Made by a program: the position numbers and the translations under genes
Notes under the pieces: model-generated
Databases searched by the model: none
Seen by the model: only the letters and a program-made list of their open reading frames with translations
Told to the model about the DNA's origin: nothing
Part shown: positions 17,086 to 25,961 of the stretch, piece by piece
How the letters are laid out: each line of letters begins with the position of its first letter
How positions within the stretch are numbered: the first letter of the stretch is position 1
NCBI GenBank assembly: GCA_027487835.1
Contig: JAIYCU010000006.1
Span: 1-57,347, forward strand
Direction of reading: 5' to 3'
DNA from: Bacteroidota bacterium
GTDB taxonomy: Bacteria > Bacteroidota > Bacteroidia > UKL13-3
Length of the DNA: 57,347 nucleotides

Positions 17086-18240
17086 TCATGCCACTTTTTT
17101 TCGGTTCAACCCTAAATAAATAAGGGCAGCAATAGAAACGATGATAAAAGTAGCAGAAATGAGTTCGGCTTGCGTAATTTCATTCCCAAAAATGTGGTAA
17201 TTGGTATTTACTCTAATTTTTTCTATCAAGAATCTTTCAATTCCGTTTAATAATAGATAAAAGAAAAAGAACATGCCTGGGGTGGTAAATTTTTTACGAA
17301 CCAACCAAAGGATAACAAATAGAAAAACACAGGCAATGGCTTCATACAATGGTGTTGGGAAAACGCCATTTGGGAGGGCATTGCAATGACTTCCAACACA
17401 ACCTTGAATAGAAATTCCTTCATTTAAAACATTATGCGGATAGGTATAGGCCCAAAACCAATCAGGCATAAAACTTAACCATTCTGGTTTGGGCATAAAG
17501 TTTTCAATGCCCCAATCTCCATCTCCACTTAGGTGGCAACCAATTCTTCCCATTCCATAGGAAAGCATAAGTCCGGCAGCTGCACTATCGCACATTACAA
17601 GTGGTGGAATTCCATTTCTTTTGGTATAATATATAATACCTGTGGCTGCCACAATTAGACCACCATAAAAAGTGAGTCCACTAAATGAAATTAGCGAACC
17701 TATCGGGTCGGCCATGAGTTCATCTAAATTTTCAAGATTATGAAAAATTTTCGCACCTAAAAGTCCACCAATGGCAGCAATAGCAACAATATTACCCATT
17801 AATTGATAGGGCCTTTGGCTTATAAAGGTTTCTGTTTTCTTTTTACCAGCAACCTCTTTGGCCTCTTTATTTTTATAATAATAGGCGATAATACCGCCTA
17901 CCAAAGCGCCAAACCAGCTTCCTTTTGCACTTAGTAAAAACTTTTGCGAGTTGGCTACAAGGGCATCATAATCTAGGAACATTTCGAGTAATTTAAATCC
18001 AATAAAAGCACCAATGATGGTTTGTGCAATGATATCAACAAGCATAACAGGTGCGTTTTGAACCAATTTAACACGAATCGGTTGAAGGAGTCCGTTTGCT
18101 TCAAATCTTTTAAGTTCGGAGGCGGTAACTTGATAGGCAGCCATAAATGACAGGGCCATAAAAAAACCAAAGGTTTGAATCGGCATGGGGATGTTCAGGC
18201 CGAATAAATCGAGTAATAGGTCTGATATAGTTGCGTACAT
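17086..18240 (-). CDS. lgt: Prolipoprotein diacylglyceryl transferase, long Bacteroidota form
   Basis: Inner-membrane enzyme that attaches diacylglycerol to the lipobox cysteine of prolipoproteins; several lipoproteins encoded in this window are potential substrates. The signature GRIGCHLSGDGDWGIEN corresponds to the GRIGNF(I/L)NGE block of E. coli Lgt, with the essential Arg retained. At 384 residues it is about 90 longer than E. coli Lgt; the extra length is mostly N-terminal and central (loops around residues 60-140). About seven transmembrane helices are visible. A -7 box (TATTTTTG on the minus strand) lies at 18257-18264. Confidence 0.92.
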   Translation of the reverse strand: MYATISDLLLDLFGLNIPMPIQTFGFFMALSFMAAYQVTASELKRFEANGLLQPIRVKLVQNAPVMLVDIIAQTIIGAFIGFKLLEMFLDYDALVANSQKFLLSAKGSWFGALVGGIIAYYYKNKEAKEVAGKKKTETFISQRPYQLMGNIVAIAAIGGLLGAKIFHNLENLDELMADPIGSLISFSGLTFYGGLIVAATGIIYYTKRNGIPPLVMCDSAAAGLMLSYGMGRIGCHLSGDGDWGIENFMPKPEWLSFMPDWFWAYTYPHNVLNEGISIQGCVGSHCNALPNGVFPTPLYEAIACVFLFVILWLVRKKFTTPGMFFFFYLLLNGIERFLIEKIRVNTNYHIFGNEITQAELISATFIIVSIAALIYLGLNRKKVA

Positions 18241-18256
18241 AAATGCGAAGAAACAT

Positions 18257-18264
18257 CAAAAATA
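18257..18264 (-). promoter_or_regulatory. Putative -7 box of lgt
   Basis: Minus-strand TATTTTTG is a perfect TAnnTTTG match, 16 nt upstream of the lgt ATG, within the 54-nt gap to divergent threonine aldolase. No clear -33 element. Confidence 0.4.
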
Positions 18265-18294
18265 TTAGATAAATTGTACCCCTGAAATAAAAAC

Positions 18295-19314
18295 ATGATT
18301 GAATTAAGAAGTGATACCTTTACCCTACCCACAGAAGGGATGAGAGAGGCAATGTTTACAGCCCCTATAGGGGACGATGTGTTTGGAGAAGATGAAAGTG
18401 TTAATGCCCTTGAAACGTATTGTGCAAATTTGTTTGGAATGGAGGCGGCATTATTTTGCAGCAGTGGCACGCAAACCAATCAAATTGCCATTAAAATGCA
18501 TACGAAGCCAGGCGATGAGGTAATTTGCCATGAGTTATCACATATTTACTTATATGAGGGCGGTGGAATTGCCTTTAATAGTGGAGCTTCAGTGCGTTTG
18601 TTACAAGGCGATTATGGAAGATTTACAGCAAACCAAGCAAAATTGGCCATTAACAAAGACGACGTTCATTTTCCATCGAGTAAATTGATAAGCATTGAAA
18701 ATACCATAAATCGTGGCGGAGGTGCCTGCTGGGAATTTTCGGAGATTGTAGGATTAAGTGACTTGGCTAAATCTCATCAATTAAAATTCCATTTGGATGG
18801 CGCCCGAATATTTAATGCCTTGGTAGCTAAGGGAGAAAGTGCAAGTTCTTATGGAAAAGTATTTGACAGTATTTCAATTTGTTTAAGCAAAGGCTTGGGC
18901 GCTCCAGTAGGTTCAGTTCTAATTGGAAGTGGAGCAGATATTAAAGCTGCAAGAAGAATTAGAAAAGTTATGGGAGGAGGCATGCGACAGGCTGGATTTT
19001 TGGCTGCTGCTGGAAGTTTTGCCTTAAAAAATCAGGTTGAAAGATTGAAGATTGACCATGAGCGGGCGAGGTTTATTTCTGAGGTACTTTTAACTCAAAG
19101 TTGGGTTAAAGAAGTTTACCCAGTTGAAACCAATATTATTATTTTTAAATTAATAGATGCGATAAAAGCGGAAGATTTTACAATGCATTTAAATGAAAAT
19201 AACATTAAAGCATCGAGTATTGGCAATAATGCAATTCGATTTGTATTTCATTTGGGTCAAAACGAACAACAAATTAATCAATTAGAGGAAGTTATACATA
19301 AGTTTAGGGTCTAA
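18295..19314 (+). CDS. ltaE: Low-specificity L-threonine aldolase
   Basis: PLP enzyme splitting L-threonine/allo-threonine into glycine and acetaldehyde. The 339-residue protein begins MIELRSDTFTLPTEGMREAM, the classic family start, and has GDDVFGED, CHELSHIYLYEGGG and the Schiff-base lysine K199 in LSKGLGAPVGSVL. Length is normal. The ATG is supported by the family N-terminus. It is divergent from lgt and followed by a 129-nt gap with three inverted repeats. Confidence 0.92.
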   Translation: MIELRSDTFTLPTEGMREAMFTAPIGDDVFGEDESVNALETYCANLFGMEAALFCSSGTQTNQIAIKMHTKPGDEVICHELSHIYLYEGGGIAFNSGASVRLLQGDYGRFTANQAKLAINKDDVHFPSSKLISIENTINRGGGACWEFSEIVGLSDLAKSHQLKFHLDGARIFNALVAKGESASSYGKVFDSISICLSKGLGAPVGSVLIGSGADIKAARRIRKVMGGGMRQAGFLAAAGSFALKNQVERLKIDHERARFISEVLLTQSWVKEVYPVETNIIIFKLIDAIKAEDFTMHLNENNIKASSIGNNAIRFVFHLGQNEQQINQLEEVIHKFRV

Positions 19315-19333
19315 AATTGTCTATAAAACCAGG

Positions 19334-19436
19334 TTAACAGCCCTACTTGTTAATCTTAATTTTTACTAAAATGTATAATAATTAGGCACAAAGCTTTAAT
19401 TTGTGCGTGAATTAACTCAACTTAAAATAATAAGTT
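19334..19436 (+). promoter_or_regulatory. Leader with three consecutive inverted repeats before the giant adhesin gene
   Basis: Three perfect small inverted repeats lie between threonine aldolase and the adhesin: TTAACA-N8-TGTTAA (19334-19353), GCACAAA-N7-TTTGTGC (19386-19406) and AACTTA-N6-TAAGTT (19419-19436). The last ends 7 nt before the adhesin ATG. The first could end the aldolase transcript (short T-rich tail); the others could be operators or mRNA hairpins. Function is inferred only from position. Confidence 0.4.
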
Positions 19437-19443
19437 AAATTTT

Positions 19444-22400
19444 ATGGTCAGAAAATTACTCTTGTACGCCTTAATTTTAGGAAGTTTCCAATTAAGCGCA
19501 CAAAGCTACGTAAATGAGATTGCAACTTCGGGTTTACCTACTACTGGTGGAGAAATCTTAGGGGTACTAGATTATAACAACGATGGCTTTACGGATGTTG
19601 TTTATGGAAATAGTACAACAGGGCAAGTGCAGATTTATAAAAACAACTCAGGTGTTTTTACGAATGCCACTAATGTTACTAACTTTCCTGTTGTGACTTT
19701 AACAGGTGGTGGAAATCAAAGTGCCATACCTTTTGATTACAACGGTGATGGTTTTATTGATTTATTAATGGCAAGCTCAGGCACATCGGGTGGCTTGCGA
19801 TTATTTAAAAATAATTGTGGGGTTAATTTTACGGATGAATCTTTAGCATCACAATTGCCTGCCTCACTTAATTTGGTGGGTCAATATATCACCGAAGACC
19901 CTATGATTTTAATTACAGATTATGATAGGGATAATGACAATGATATTGTAGTGTGTAGAAAATCACTTACAGAAAATTCGGTAAGTGTATATGTGAATTC
20001 TAACGGTATTTTTGGCACAACACCTAATGATTTGGTAACAAGCATTCCAACGACTAGCTTACCTTTTATTGCATTTTTTGATTATGATAGAGACAATGAT
20101 GAGGATCTATTGTTAATTTTGAGTAGTAATATTAACAATTCTTCTTCAATTTCATTATATGATAATGGCTCAGGTAGCTTTACAGTTCAAAGTGGCACAG
20201 GTTTAACAGTGAGCAGTGCGGTGGGATTTGCCAGTATATTTGATGTAAATAATGATGGTTTCGATGATATTTTATTAGGTACCAAAGAAGTTATTCTACC
20301 AGGACCTGGGAATAATGGGAACAGGGTATTTTTAAACAATGGAGGAAATAGCACATTCAGTAATGTAACAAGTTTTTTTACTACATACCAAAGTGCAATT
20401 TTAGGAGACAATTATCAAAGTAATATTTTCGATTACGACAATGACGGAGACGTAGATGTATTATGGAGTGTAAGGTCAAATTCCGGTGGAAATAATCGAC
20501 CTGCCTTTAGAGAGCAAACTGGAATTGGTACTTTTTCAAGCAATTCTTCATTAGATGCACTTTCCATTGCCTCAGGTACTAGAAGTAAGCTGGTAGTTTT
20601 TGATTATAACAATGATGGTAAAATGGATGTTTTCGGCCAAACTTCTACCGGAAATGCATTGATGCGCAATAATCATTTAGCTGGTAATTATGTTAAAGTT
20701 AAGCTTCAAACGTGCAGTGGTCAAGGTATCCCTATTGGCTCTAAAGTATATGTAAGTGCTGGAGGAAGAGGCCAATTTAAGTCTTATAATTATAATCAAA
20801 CCTTTACAAGCACGGCTGCTAATAGTTTAGATTTACATTTTGGATTGGGTTCTGCCAGTGTGATAGATACCATTATGGTATTTTTTCAAAACTTTGCGAA
20901 TATTACCACACTAACCAATGTTAGCATTAATCAAGCTATTACAATAACAGATGGAACTTGTAAAATTGGTGAAGCTTTAGTTTTTGAATTGCCAACGGAT
21001 AGCATGACAGAATGTGGAGGCGGTGCTGCATTATTAACCGCACCTGCTGGTTTTGCCACCTATAAATGGAGCACGGGTGAATCAACCCCAGATATAGCTG
21101 TAAATTCTATTGGTTGGTACACTTGTTCTGTAGAAAATGCTGCAGGATGTAAGGCAATTGATAGTGTATATGTAAAGTTTGGTTTTGCTTATGTATTGCC
21201 AGTTGATACTATAATTTGCGAAGGAGCAAGTGTAACTATCAATGCCTATCCGCGTTTTGATTGTTCACCATTTGGAGCACCCAGTAAAATTAAAAAGATA
21301 ATTCCTGAATTTGTAGATGCGGGAACTTTTAACGGACACCATTATTATATGTATACCATATCGGGAGCATGGAAAGATGCCGCCCAAGTAGCTATCAATA
21401 ATGGCGGTTTTTTAGCTTCTATTAATAGTGATGAGGAACAAAAATTTATTGAAAATAACCCAGCCTTAGCCGGAAGAAACTTATGGATTGGATTATACAA
21501 TGAAAATACAGGGCCATTTGTCTGGATGAATTGTGACACCTTTAATTACAGCAATTGGCAATTATCGGCTGGTGCCCCAACACCTAATCCTTCAGACAAT
21601 TATGTTTTTATGCGAGCAGAAACTTGCCCTGATGGAAGGCAATGGAAAAACACAACTGAATTGCCACCAATTGGGGACCCTTGCGAGAGCACAATTTTTG
21701 GATTAATTGAGTTTGACGATGCCACAAATATTGATTATATATGGAGTACAGGAGAAACTGGACCTACGATTACTGTTAAGCCAAGCGGACCATTAACAGT
21801 TGTGGTGGAGGTTATTCAAAATGGTTCTGTTTGTTATGGTTCATCAAATATTAGTGTCAATAATTTTAGCAGTATTTTTTCAATTGATACACTTACAGAA
21901 TGCAGTTCTAATTCTGTTTTATTACAAGCACAAACCGGGTTTGCTAGTTACCAATGGAGTACAGGCGCTATTACAGATAATATAACTGTTTTCTCTGGAG
22001 GTTGGTATAAAGTAACAGCCTTATCAAGTAATGGATGTAGTGGTAGTGATAGTATTTTTGTGATTCTATACAACTCAAGTATCAAAACGCAAGATACCAC
22101 AGTTTGCGCAGGTGTTTCAGTTACTTTGAGAGGACCTACTACACCCTTTTCTTACCAAACTGATTATTCACAGAATTTTCAAGGATTAAGTTATCCTGAT
22201 TGGAATACGAATTCTTCAATTAACTATAGTGGAACTAGAATTTTAGGTCCTTTTGCCAATGACTCAATAACCTTAAATCTTTTAGGATTAGTGGCTCATG
22301 ATTCAGTGAGTGTAACTTTTGATTTATTTATTCATGATACTTGGGAAGGTGATTGTTCCAGCAATGGACCGGATAGATTTAGGTTCAAAAATGGCAATAC

Positions 22401-24969
22401 AAATATTTTAAATACAACTTTCTCCAATACCACTGGATGTAATCAAGCATTTAGTGCCAGTGGTTTACCAGGCTCCTTTGCACCTAAATCCGGCGCAGCC
22501 TCCATCAACTTAATCAATAGATGCCAGCCTGGCGCTACAACCACAAAATATACCATCACTAGAAGATTTAGACATACCTCAAGTAATTTAGATTTATCAT
22601 GGATTGGCGATTTAAGAGATGCAGTTGATAATTCAACTAAATGTAATGAAAGTTGGTCAATTGACAATTTAAGCATTCAATTGCGCAGAGAAGGTGGCGG
22701 CTTGCTTTGGTCTACTGGTGATTCTACACAAGATATATTTGTTACCCCAACAGACCCTAGCAATATTTACTGGGTAAGAATTCCAGTGGGTAGTTCGTTT
22801 TGTTATGATACAGTAACAGTAACTACAGTAACCGGCGAGTTACCTCATAATTTAATTTTTTCAGATACCATAAACATCTGTAATGCAAGTTTAGGTTTCT
22901 ATCCAATTACAGTAAGTAATAGGTACGACTTTTATAATTGGAGCAATGGTGAAAAAACCAATATTGCTAATGCTTACAATACGGGATGGTATAAAGTGAC
23001 TGCAGCTTTAGTTCAAGGTTGTTTTGCAAATGATAGTGTTTATGTTCCTTTTCATGACCTAGAAATTATTCCAACAGATACTTCTATTTGTTATGGTAAT
23101 CCACTTGAACTAAAAGTAGATTATAATAATGATTGTAGCCCGTTTGGTGGCCCTGCCCTTGTAAATTATACAGCAGGAGATATTATTACTGGCTATACTT
23201 ATAAAGGAGAATTTAAAGGAAGTCATTATTATCAAGCTGATGCACCAAGCTCTTGGAGTGTGGCGGCTCAAAATGCATTGACAGCAGGAGGACATTTGGT
23301 TAACATTCTTGATGCAGAGGAACAAGGATTTATTGGTGCAACCATATCAGATAATGTATGGTTAGGTTTATATAGAAATGATGCCTTAGGCTATCATATT
23401 TGGATGAACTGTGATACTTTAACCTACTCTAATTGGGCAAGCTCAGAACCGGTTGCAACACCAGAAAACTATACCTTTATGTATGGAATTGCTTGCACTG
23501 AGGCACAAAAATGGAAAAGTCATGTAGATGATCCTTCAACTTTAACCGACCCATGTTTAACAAATATATATGGCTTATTAGAAATTAAGCCCAACACCTA
23601 TGAATACAATTGGTATGATGCTGGCTTTAATTTGATTTCTAATTCTCCAACTATTTTTGTAAATCCTACTAGCAATACCACCTTTAGAGCTTTCCATAGG
23701 TTGTTTCCAAATGGAGTTGCTTGTAATAGTGGCTTTTCAAATATTAAAGTAATCAATGACAATTTTAATATATTACAAGATAGCGTTGTTAAGTTAAATT
23801 GTAATGGAGATACCGCTATGGTGGTAGCGGCTCCTGGCTTTTCAAACTATTTATGGGATAATGGTCAAACCACCCAAATTGCTGTTTATAGTGCTACAAT
23901 TGGTTGGGTTTATTGCTCATATGATAATGGAACATGTATTTTTAGAGATAGTGTGTATTTGATTGTTCCAGGGAAATTACAATCGACCACCAGCCTAAAA
24001 GACATTACCTGCAAAGGAGATAATAATGGAGATGCTACCATAACTGCGGCGGGTGGTATTCCGCCATTCACCTATACATGGGTATTAAGTGGTTCTAGTT
24101 CACAAACAGAATCAAATTTGGCACCAGGCAATTATCCATATATTATTACCGATAGTTTAGGATGTATTTATGTGGATTCTATCAGTATCACAGAACCTAC
24201 AATTGCCCTATCTGTATCTAACCTTGAGTTTAAAGGTGTAAGTTGTAATGGAGATAGTAATGCTATTTTAGTGCCTCGAATATTAGGTGGTGAAGCGCCA
24301 TATACAGGAATTTGGACAGGTTTTACTGCTAATGACACCTTATTTAATGTGCCAGCAGGTAGTTATACTTATACTGTTACAGATGTAAGAGGTTGCACAA
24401 AATCTGCAAACATAAGCATAAGTCAACCGAGCAGTTTAAGCATTAATGCCACACTCCAAAAACAAATTTTTTGTCCAGAAGATTCGAATGGAGTTATATT
24501 GTTAGACGCTTTAGGGGGAACCTCTCCTTATAGTTTCTTATGGAATGGAAATCTATTGGGTACTGATACCCTTACCAATGTTTACAGGGGATTATTTACT
24601 GCAATTGTTATAGATAAGAACGGGTGTAAAGACACCTTGCAAATTGAGATGTTACCTTCTAACACAAACCCTGATTTATGCGGGTTGGTTGTTCCATCAG
24701 GATTTTCGCCAAATGGAGATGGCCAAAATGACGGCTTTTACATTAAAGGTTTAGAAGGCTACCCTGATAATGAGTTAACCATTTTTAACCGCTGGGGTGA
24801 AACCATATTCACTGCCACTAATTATAAAAATGATTGGACAGGTAAACCAACCAGAAATTCAATCATAAGTACAGCAGATGGCTTGGTTCCAAACGATACT
24901 TACTATTATGTATTGGTTACAAAGGCTAATAATAAAACCTATTCTGGTTATGTTTATATCACAAGGTAA
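19444..24969 (+). CDS. Giant T9SS-exported adhesin with propeller, ASPIC, two C-type-lectin-like domains, SprB repeats and CHU_C
   Basis: A 1841-residue cell-surface or secreted protein. Signal peptide about 1-20. Seven FG-GAP/VCBS repeats (residues about 40-400; e.g. DYNNDGFTD, DYDRDNDND, DYDNDGDVD) predict one seven-bladed propeller with Ca-binding loops. An ASPIC/UnbV domain (about 414-506) follows. Two C-type-lectin-like domains lie at about 633-758 and 1260-1381, each with HYY..., LWIGLY or VWLGLY and a FVWMNC/HIWMNCDT core. A MAM/jelly-roll-like region (about 905-1085) lies between them. Three SprB repeats (about 1521, 1600 and 1675) and a gliding-type C-terminal domain (SGFSPNGDGQNDGFYIKG, about 1751-1841) end the protein. 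It is paired with the PorP/SprF gene 11 nt downstream. Carbohydrate or cell binding is inferred. Confidence 0.88.
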   Translation: MVRKLLLYALILGSFQLSAQSYVNEIATSGLPTTGGEILGVLDYNNDGFTDVVYGNSTTGQVQIYKNNSGVFTNATNVTNFPVVTLTGGGNQSAIPFDYNGDGFIDLLMASSGTSGGLRLFKNNCGVNFTDESLASQLPASLNLVGQYITEDPMILITDYDRDNDNDIVVCRKSLTENSVSVYVNSNGIFGTTPNDLVTSIPTTSLPFIAFFDYDRDNDEDLLLILSSNINNSSSISLYDNGSGSFTVQSGTGLTVSSAVGFASIFDVNNDGFDDILLGTKEVILPGPGNNGNRVFLNNGGNSTFSNVTSFFTTYQSAILGDNYQSNIFDYDNDGDVDVLWSVRSNSGGNNRPAFREQTGIGTFSSNSSLDALSIASGTRSKLVVFDYNNDGKMDVFGQTSTGNALMRNNHLAGNYVKVKLQTCSGQGIPIGSKVYVSAGGRGQFKSYNYNQTFTSTAANSLDLHFGLGSASVIDTIMVFFQNFANITTLTNVSINQAITITDGTCKIGEALVFELPTDSMTECGGGAALLTAPAGFATYKWSTGESTPDIAVNSIGWYTCSVENAAGCKAIDSVYVKFGFAYVLPVDTIICEGASVTINAYPRFDCSPFGAPSKIKKIIPEFVDAGTFNGHHYYMYTISGAWKDAAQVAINNGGFLASINSDEEQKFIENNPALAGRNLWIGLYNENTGPFVWMNCDTFNYSNWQLSAGAPTPNPSDNYVFMRAETCPDGRQWKNTTELPPIGDPCESTIFGLIEFDDATNIDYIWSTGETGPTITVKPSGPLTVVVEVIQNGSVCYGSSNISVNNFSSIFSIDTLTECSSNSVLLQAQTGFASYQWSTGAITDNITVFSGGWYKVTALSSNGCSGSDSIFVILYNSSIKTQDTTVCAGVSVTLRGPTTPFSYQTDYSQNFQGLSYPDWNTNSSINYSGTRILGPFANDSITLNLLGLVAHDSVSVTFDLFIHDTWEGDCSSNGPDRFRFKNGNTNILNTTFSNTTGCNQAFSASGLPGSFAPKSGAASINLINRCQPGATTTKYTITRRFRHTSSNLDLSWIGDLRDAVDNSTKCNESWSIDNLSIQLRREGGGLLWSTGDSTQDIFVTPTDPSNIYWVRIPVGSSFCYDTVTVTTVTGELPHNLIFSDTINICNASLGFYPITVSNRYDFYNWSNGEKTNIANAYNTGWYKVTAALVQGCFANDSVYVPFHDLEIIPTDTSICYGNPLELKVDYNNDCSPFGGPALVNYTAGDIITGYTYKGEFKGSHYYQADAPSSWSVAAQNALTAGGHLVNILDAEEQGFIGATISDNVWLGLYRNDALGYHIWMNCDTLTYSNWASSEPVATPENYTFMYGIACTEAQKWKSHVDDPSTLTDPCLTNIYGLLEIKPNTYEYNWYDAGFNLISNSPTIFVNPTSNTTFRAFHRLFPNGVACNSGFSNIKVINDNFNILQDSVVKLNCNGDTAMVVAAPGFSNYLWDNGQTTQIAVYSATIGWVYCSYDNGTCIFRDSVYLIVPGKLQSTTSLKDITCKGDNNGDATITAAGGIPPFTYTWVLSGSSSQTESNLAPGNYPYIITDSLGCIYVDSISITEPTIALSVSNLEFKGVSCNGDSNAILVPRILGGEAPYTGIWTGFTANDTLFNVPAGSYTYTVTDVRGCTKSANISISQPSSLSINATLQKQIFCPEDSNGVILLDALGGTSPYSFLWNGNLLGTDTLTNVYRGLFTAIVIDKNGCKDTLQIEMLPSNTNPDLCGLVVPSGFSPNGDGQNDGFYIKGLEGYPDNELTIFNRWGETIFTATNYKNDWTGKPTRNSIISTADGLVPNDTYYYVLVTKANNKTYSGYVYITR

Positions 24970-24980
24970 AAGATCAAATA

Positions 24981-25934
24981 ATGAACGCGTATAAAAAAAT
25001 ACTATATAGTACCTTACTTGTCATTTCATTTAAGGCAAATGCTCAACTATCTTTTGGTAATGAACAATTTTTGTTTAACCCAGTGCTTATTAATCCATCA
25101 ATGGCAGGTTTGCATAATGGACAAGCACAATTAGGCTATGATGCAAGATGGGTTGGGATTGATGGTGCCCCTAGAACTTCTTTTTTGAGATTTGATAAAA
25201 TGTTTAATGGGAATACCGGTTGGGATGTTGCAGTTATCTCTGATAGAATTGGCCCCATTAGCAGTATTACTATTGCTAACGCCTTTGCTTATCATTTAAA
25301 AACTACTGAAAACACCAATTTATCTTTTGGTTTAAGGCATCACCTAACCCAAAATTACTTCAATATCAATCCACAATTGCTTGTAGATCAAAGCGACCCA
25401 TTATTAAGTACAGAACAAACAGGCATACCGGTTAATAACTTTGACGCTTCTCTTGCCTTTTACAATTCGAGTAAATTTATGGTGGGATTTAGTTATAGAA
25501 ATTTAATACCTCAACCTAGATTTAGAAATACAAGTAGTAGCTTACCTAACCCAATTCAATATTCCATTATAAGTCTAAATGGTTGGTTCAACCAAGATTT
25601 TGATGGATTTGCCATTGAAGCATTCGGTAACTTTTCTGCAAGTCCTAATTTGCCAACAACGATACAAATTGGGGCATTAGGCTCGGTACAAGGGAAATTT
25701 GGAGCAGGATTAAATTTCAGTCCAGGAAATTTCTTAGGAATTCTAGCTTATGTGCGTGCAACAGAAAGACTTAATGTATTTTATAATTACAATTTACCTA
25801 TTTCAGACATTGCAAAAGCAAGTAAACAATCTCACGGAATTGGAATTGGATTTAGGTTAGGAAAAGAAACTTTAAAAGCTGGTACCTTCTTTATTCAGCC
25901 AACAAACGAAAGTTCTATCAATAGATTATTCTAA
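24981..25934 (+). CDS. PorP/SprF family type IX secretion outer-membrane protein
   Basis: Outer-membrane beta-barrel of 317 residues with signal peptide (cleavage near KANAQ). The N-terminal block QFLFNPVLINPSMAG and WVGIDGAPRTSFLRFD is the PorP/SprF family signature. In Flavobacterium johnsoniae SprF is needed for surface display of SprB; genes of this family usually sit directly behind large CHU_C proteins, as here. It therefore probably serves the adhesin encoded just upstream. Confidence 0.88.
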   Translation: MNAYKKILYSTLLVISFKANAQLSFGNEQFLFNPVLINPSMAGLHNGQAQLGYDARWVGIDGAPRTSFLRFDKMFNGNTGWDVAVISDRIGPISSITIANAFAYHLKTTENTNLSFGLRHHLTQNYFNINPQLLVDQSDPLLSTEQTGIPVNNFDASLAFYNSSKFMVGFSYRNLIPQPRFRNTSSSLPNPIQYSIISLNGWFNQDFDGFAIEAFGNFSASPNLPTTIQIGALGSVQGKFGAGLNFSPGNFLGILAYVRATERLNVFYNYNLPISDIAKASKQSHGIGIGFRLGKETLKAGTFFIQPTNESSINRLF

Positions 25935-25942
25935 AAAGGGGG

Positions 25943-25950
25943 TATCTTTG
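25943..25950 (+). promoter_or_regulatory. Bacteroidota -7 box of the ABC-F gene
   Basis: TATCTTTG is a perfect TAnnTTTG match, 11 nt upstream of the ATG at 25962 and 8 nt after the PorP/SprF stop codon. Confidence 0.5.
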
Positions 25951-25961
25951 CCCACCTTTTT

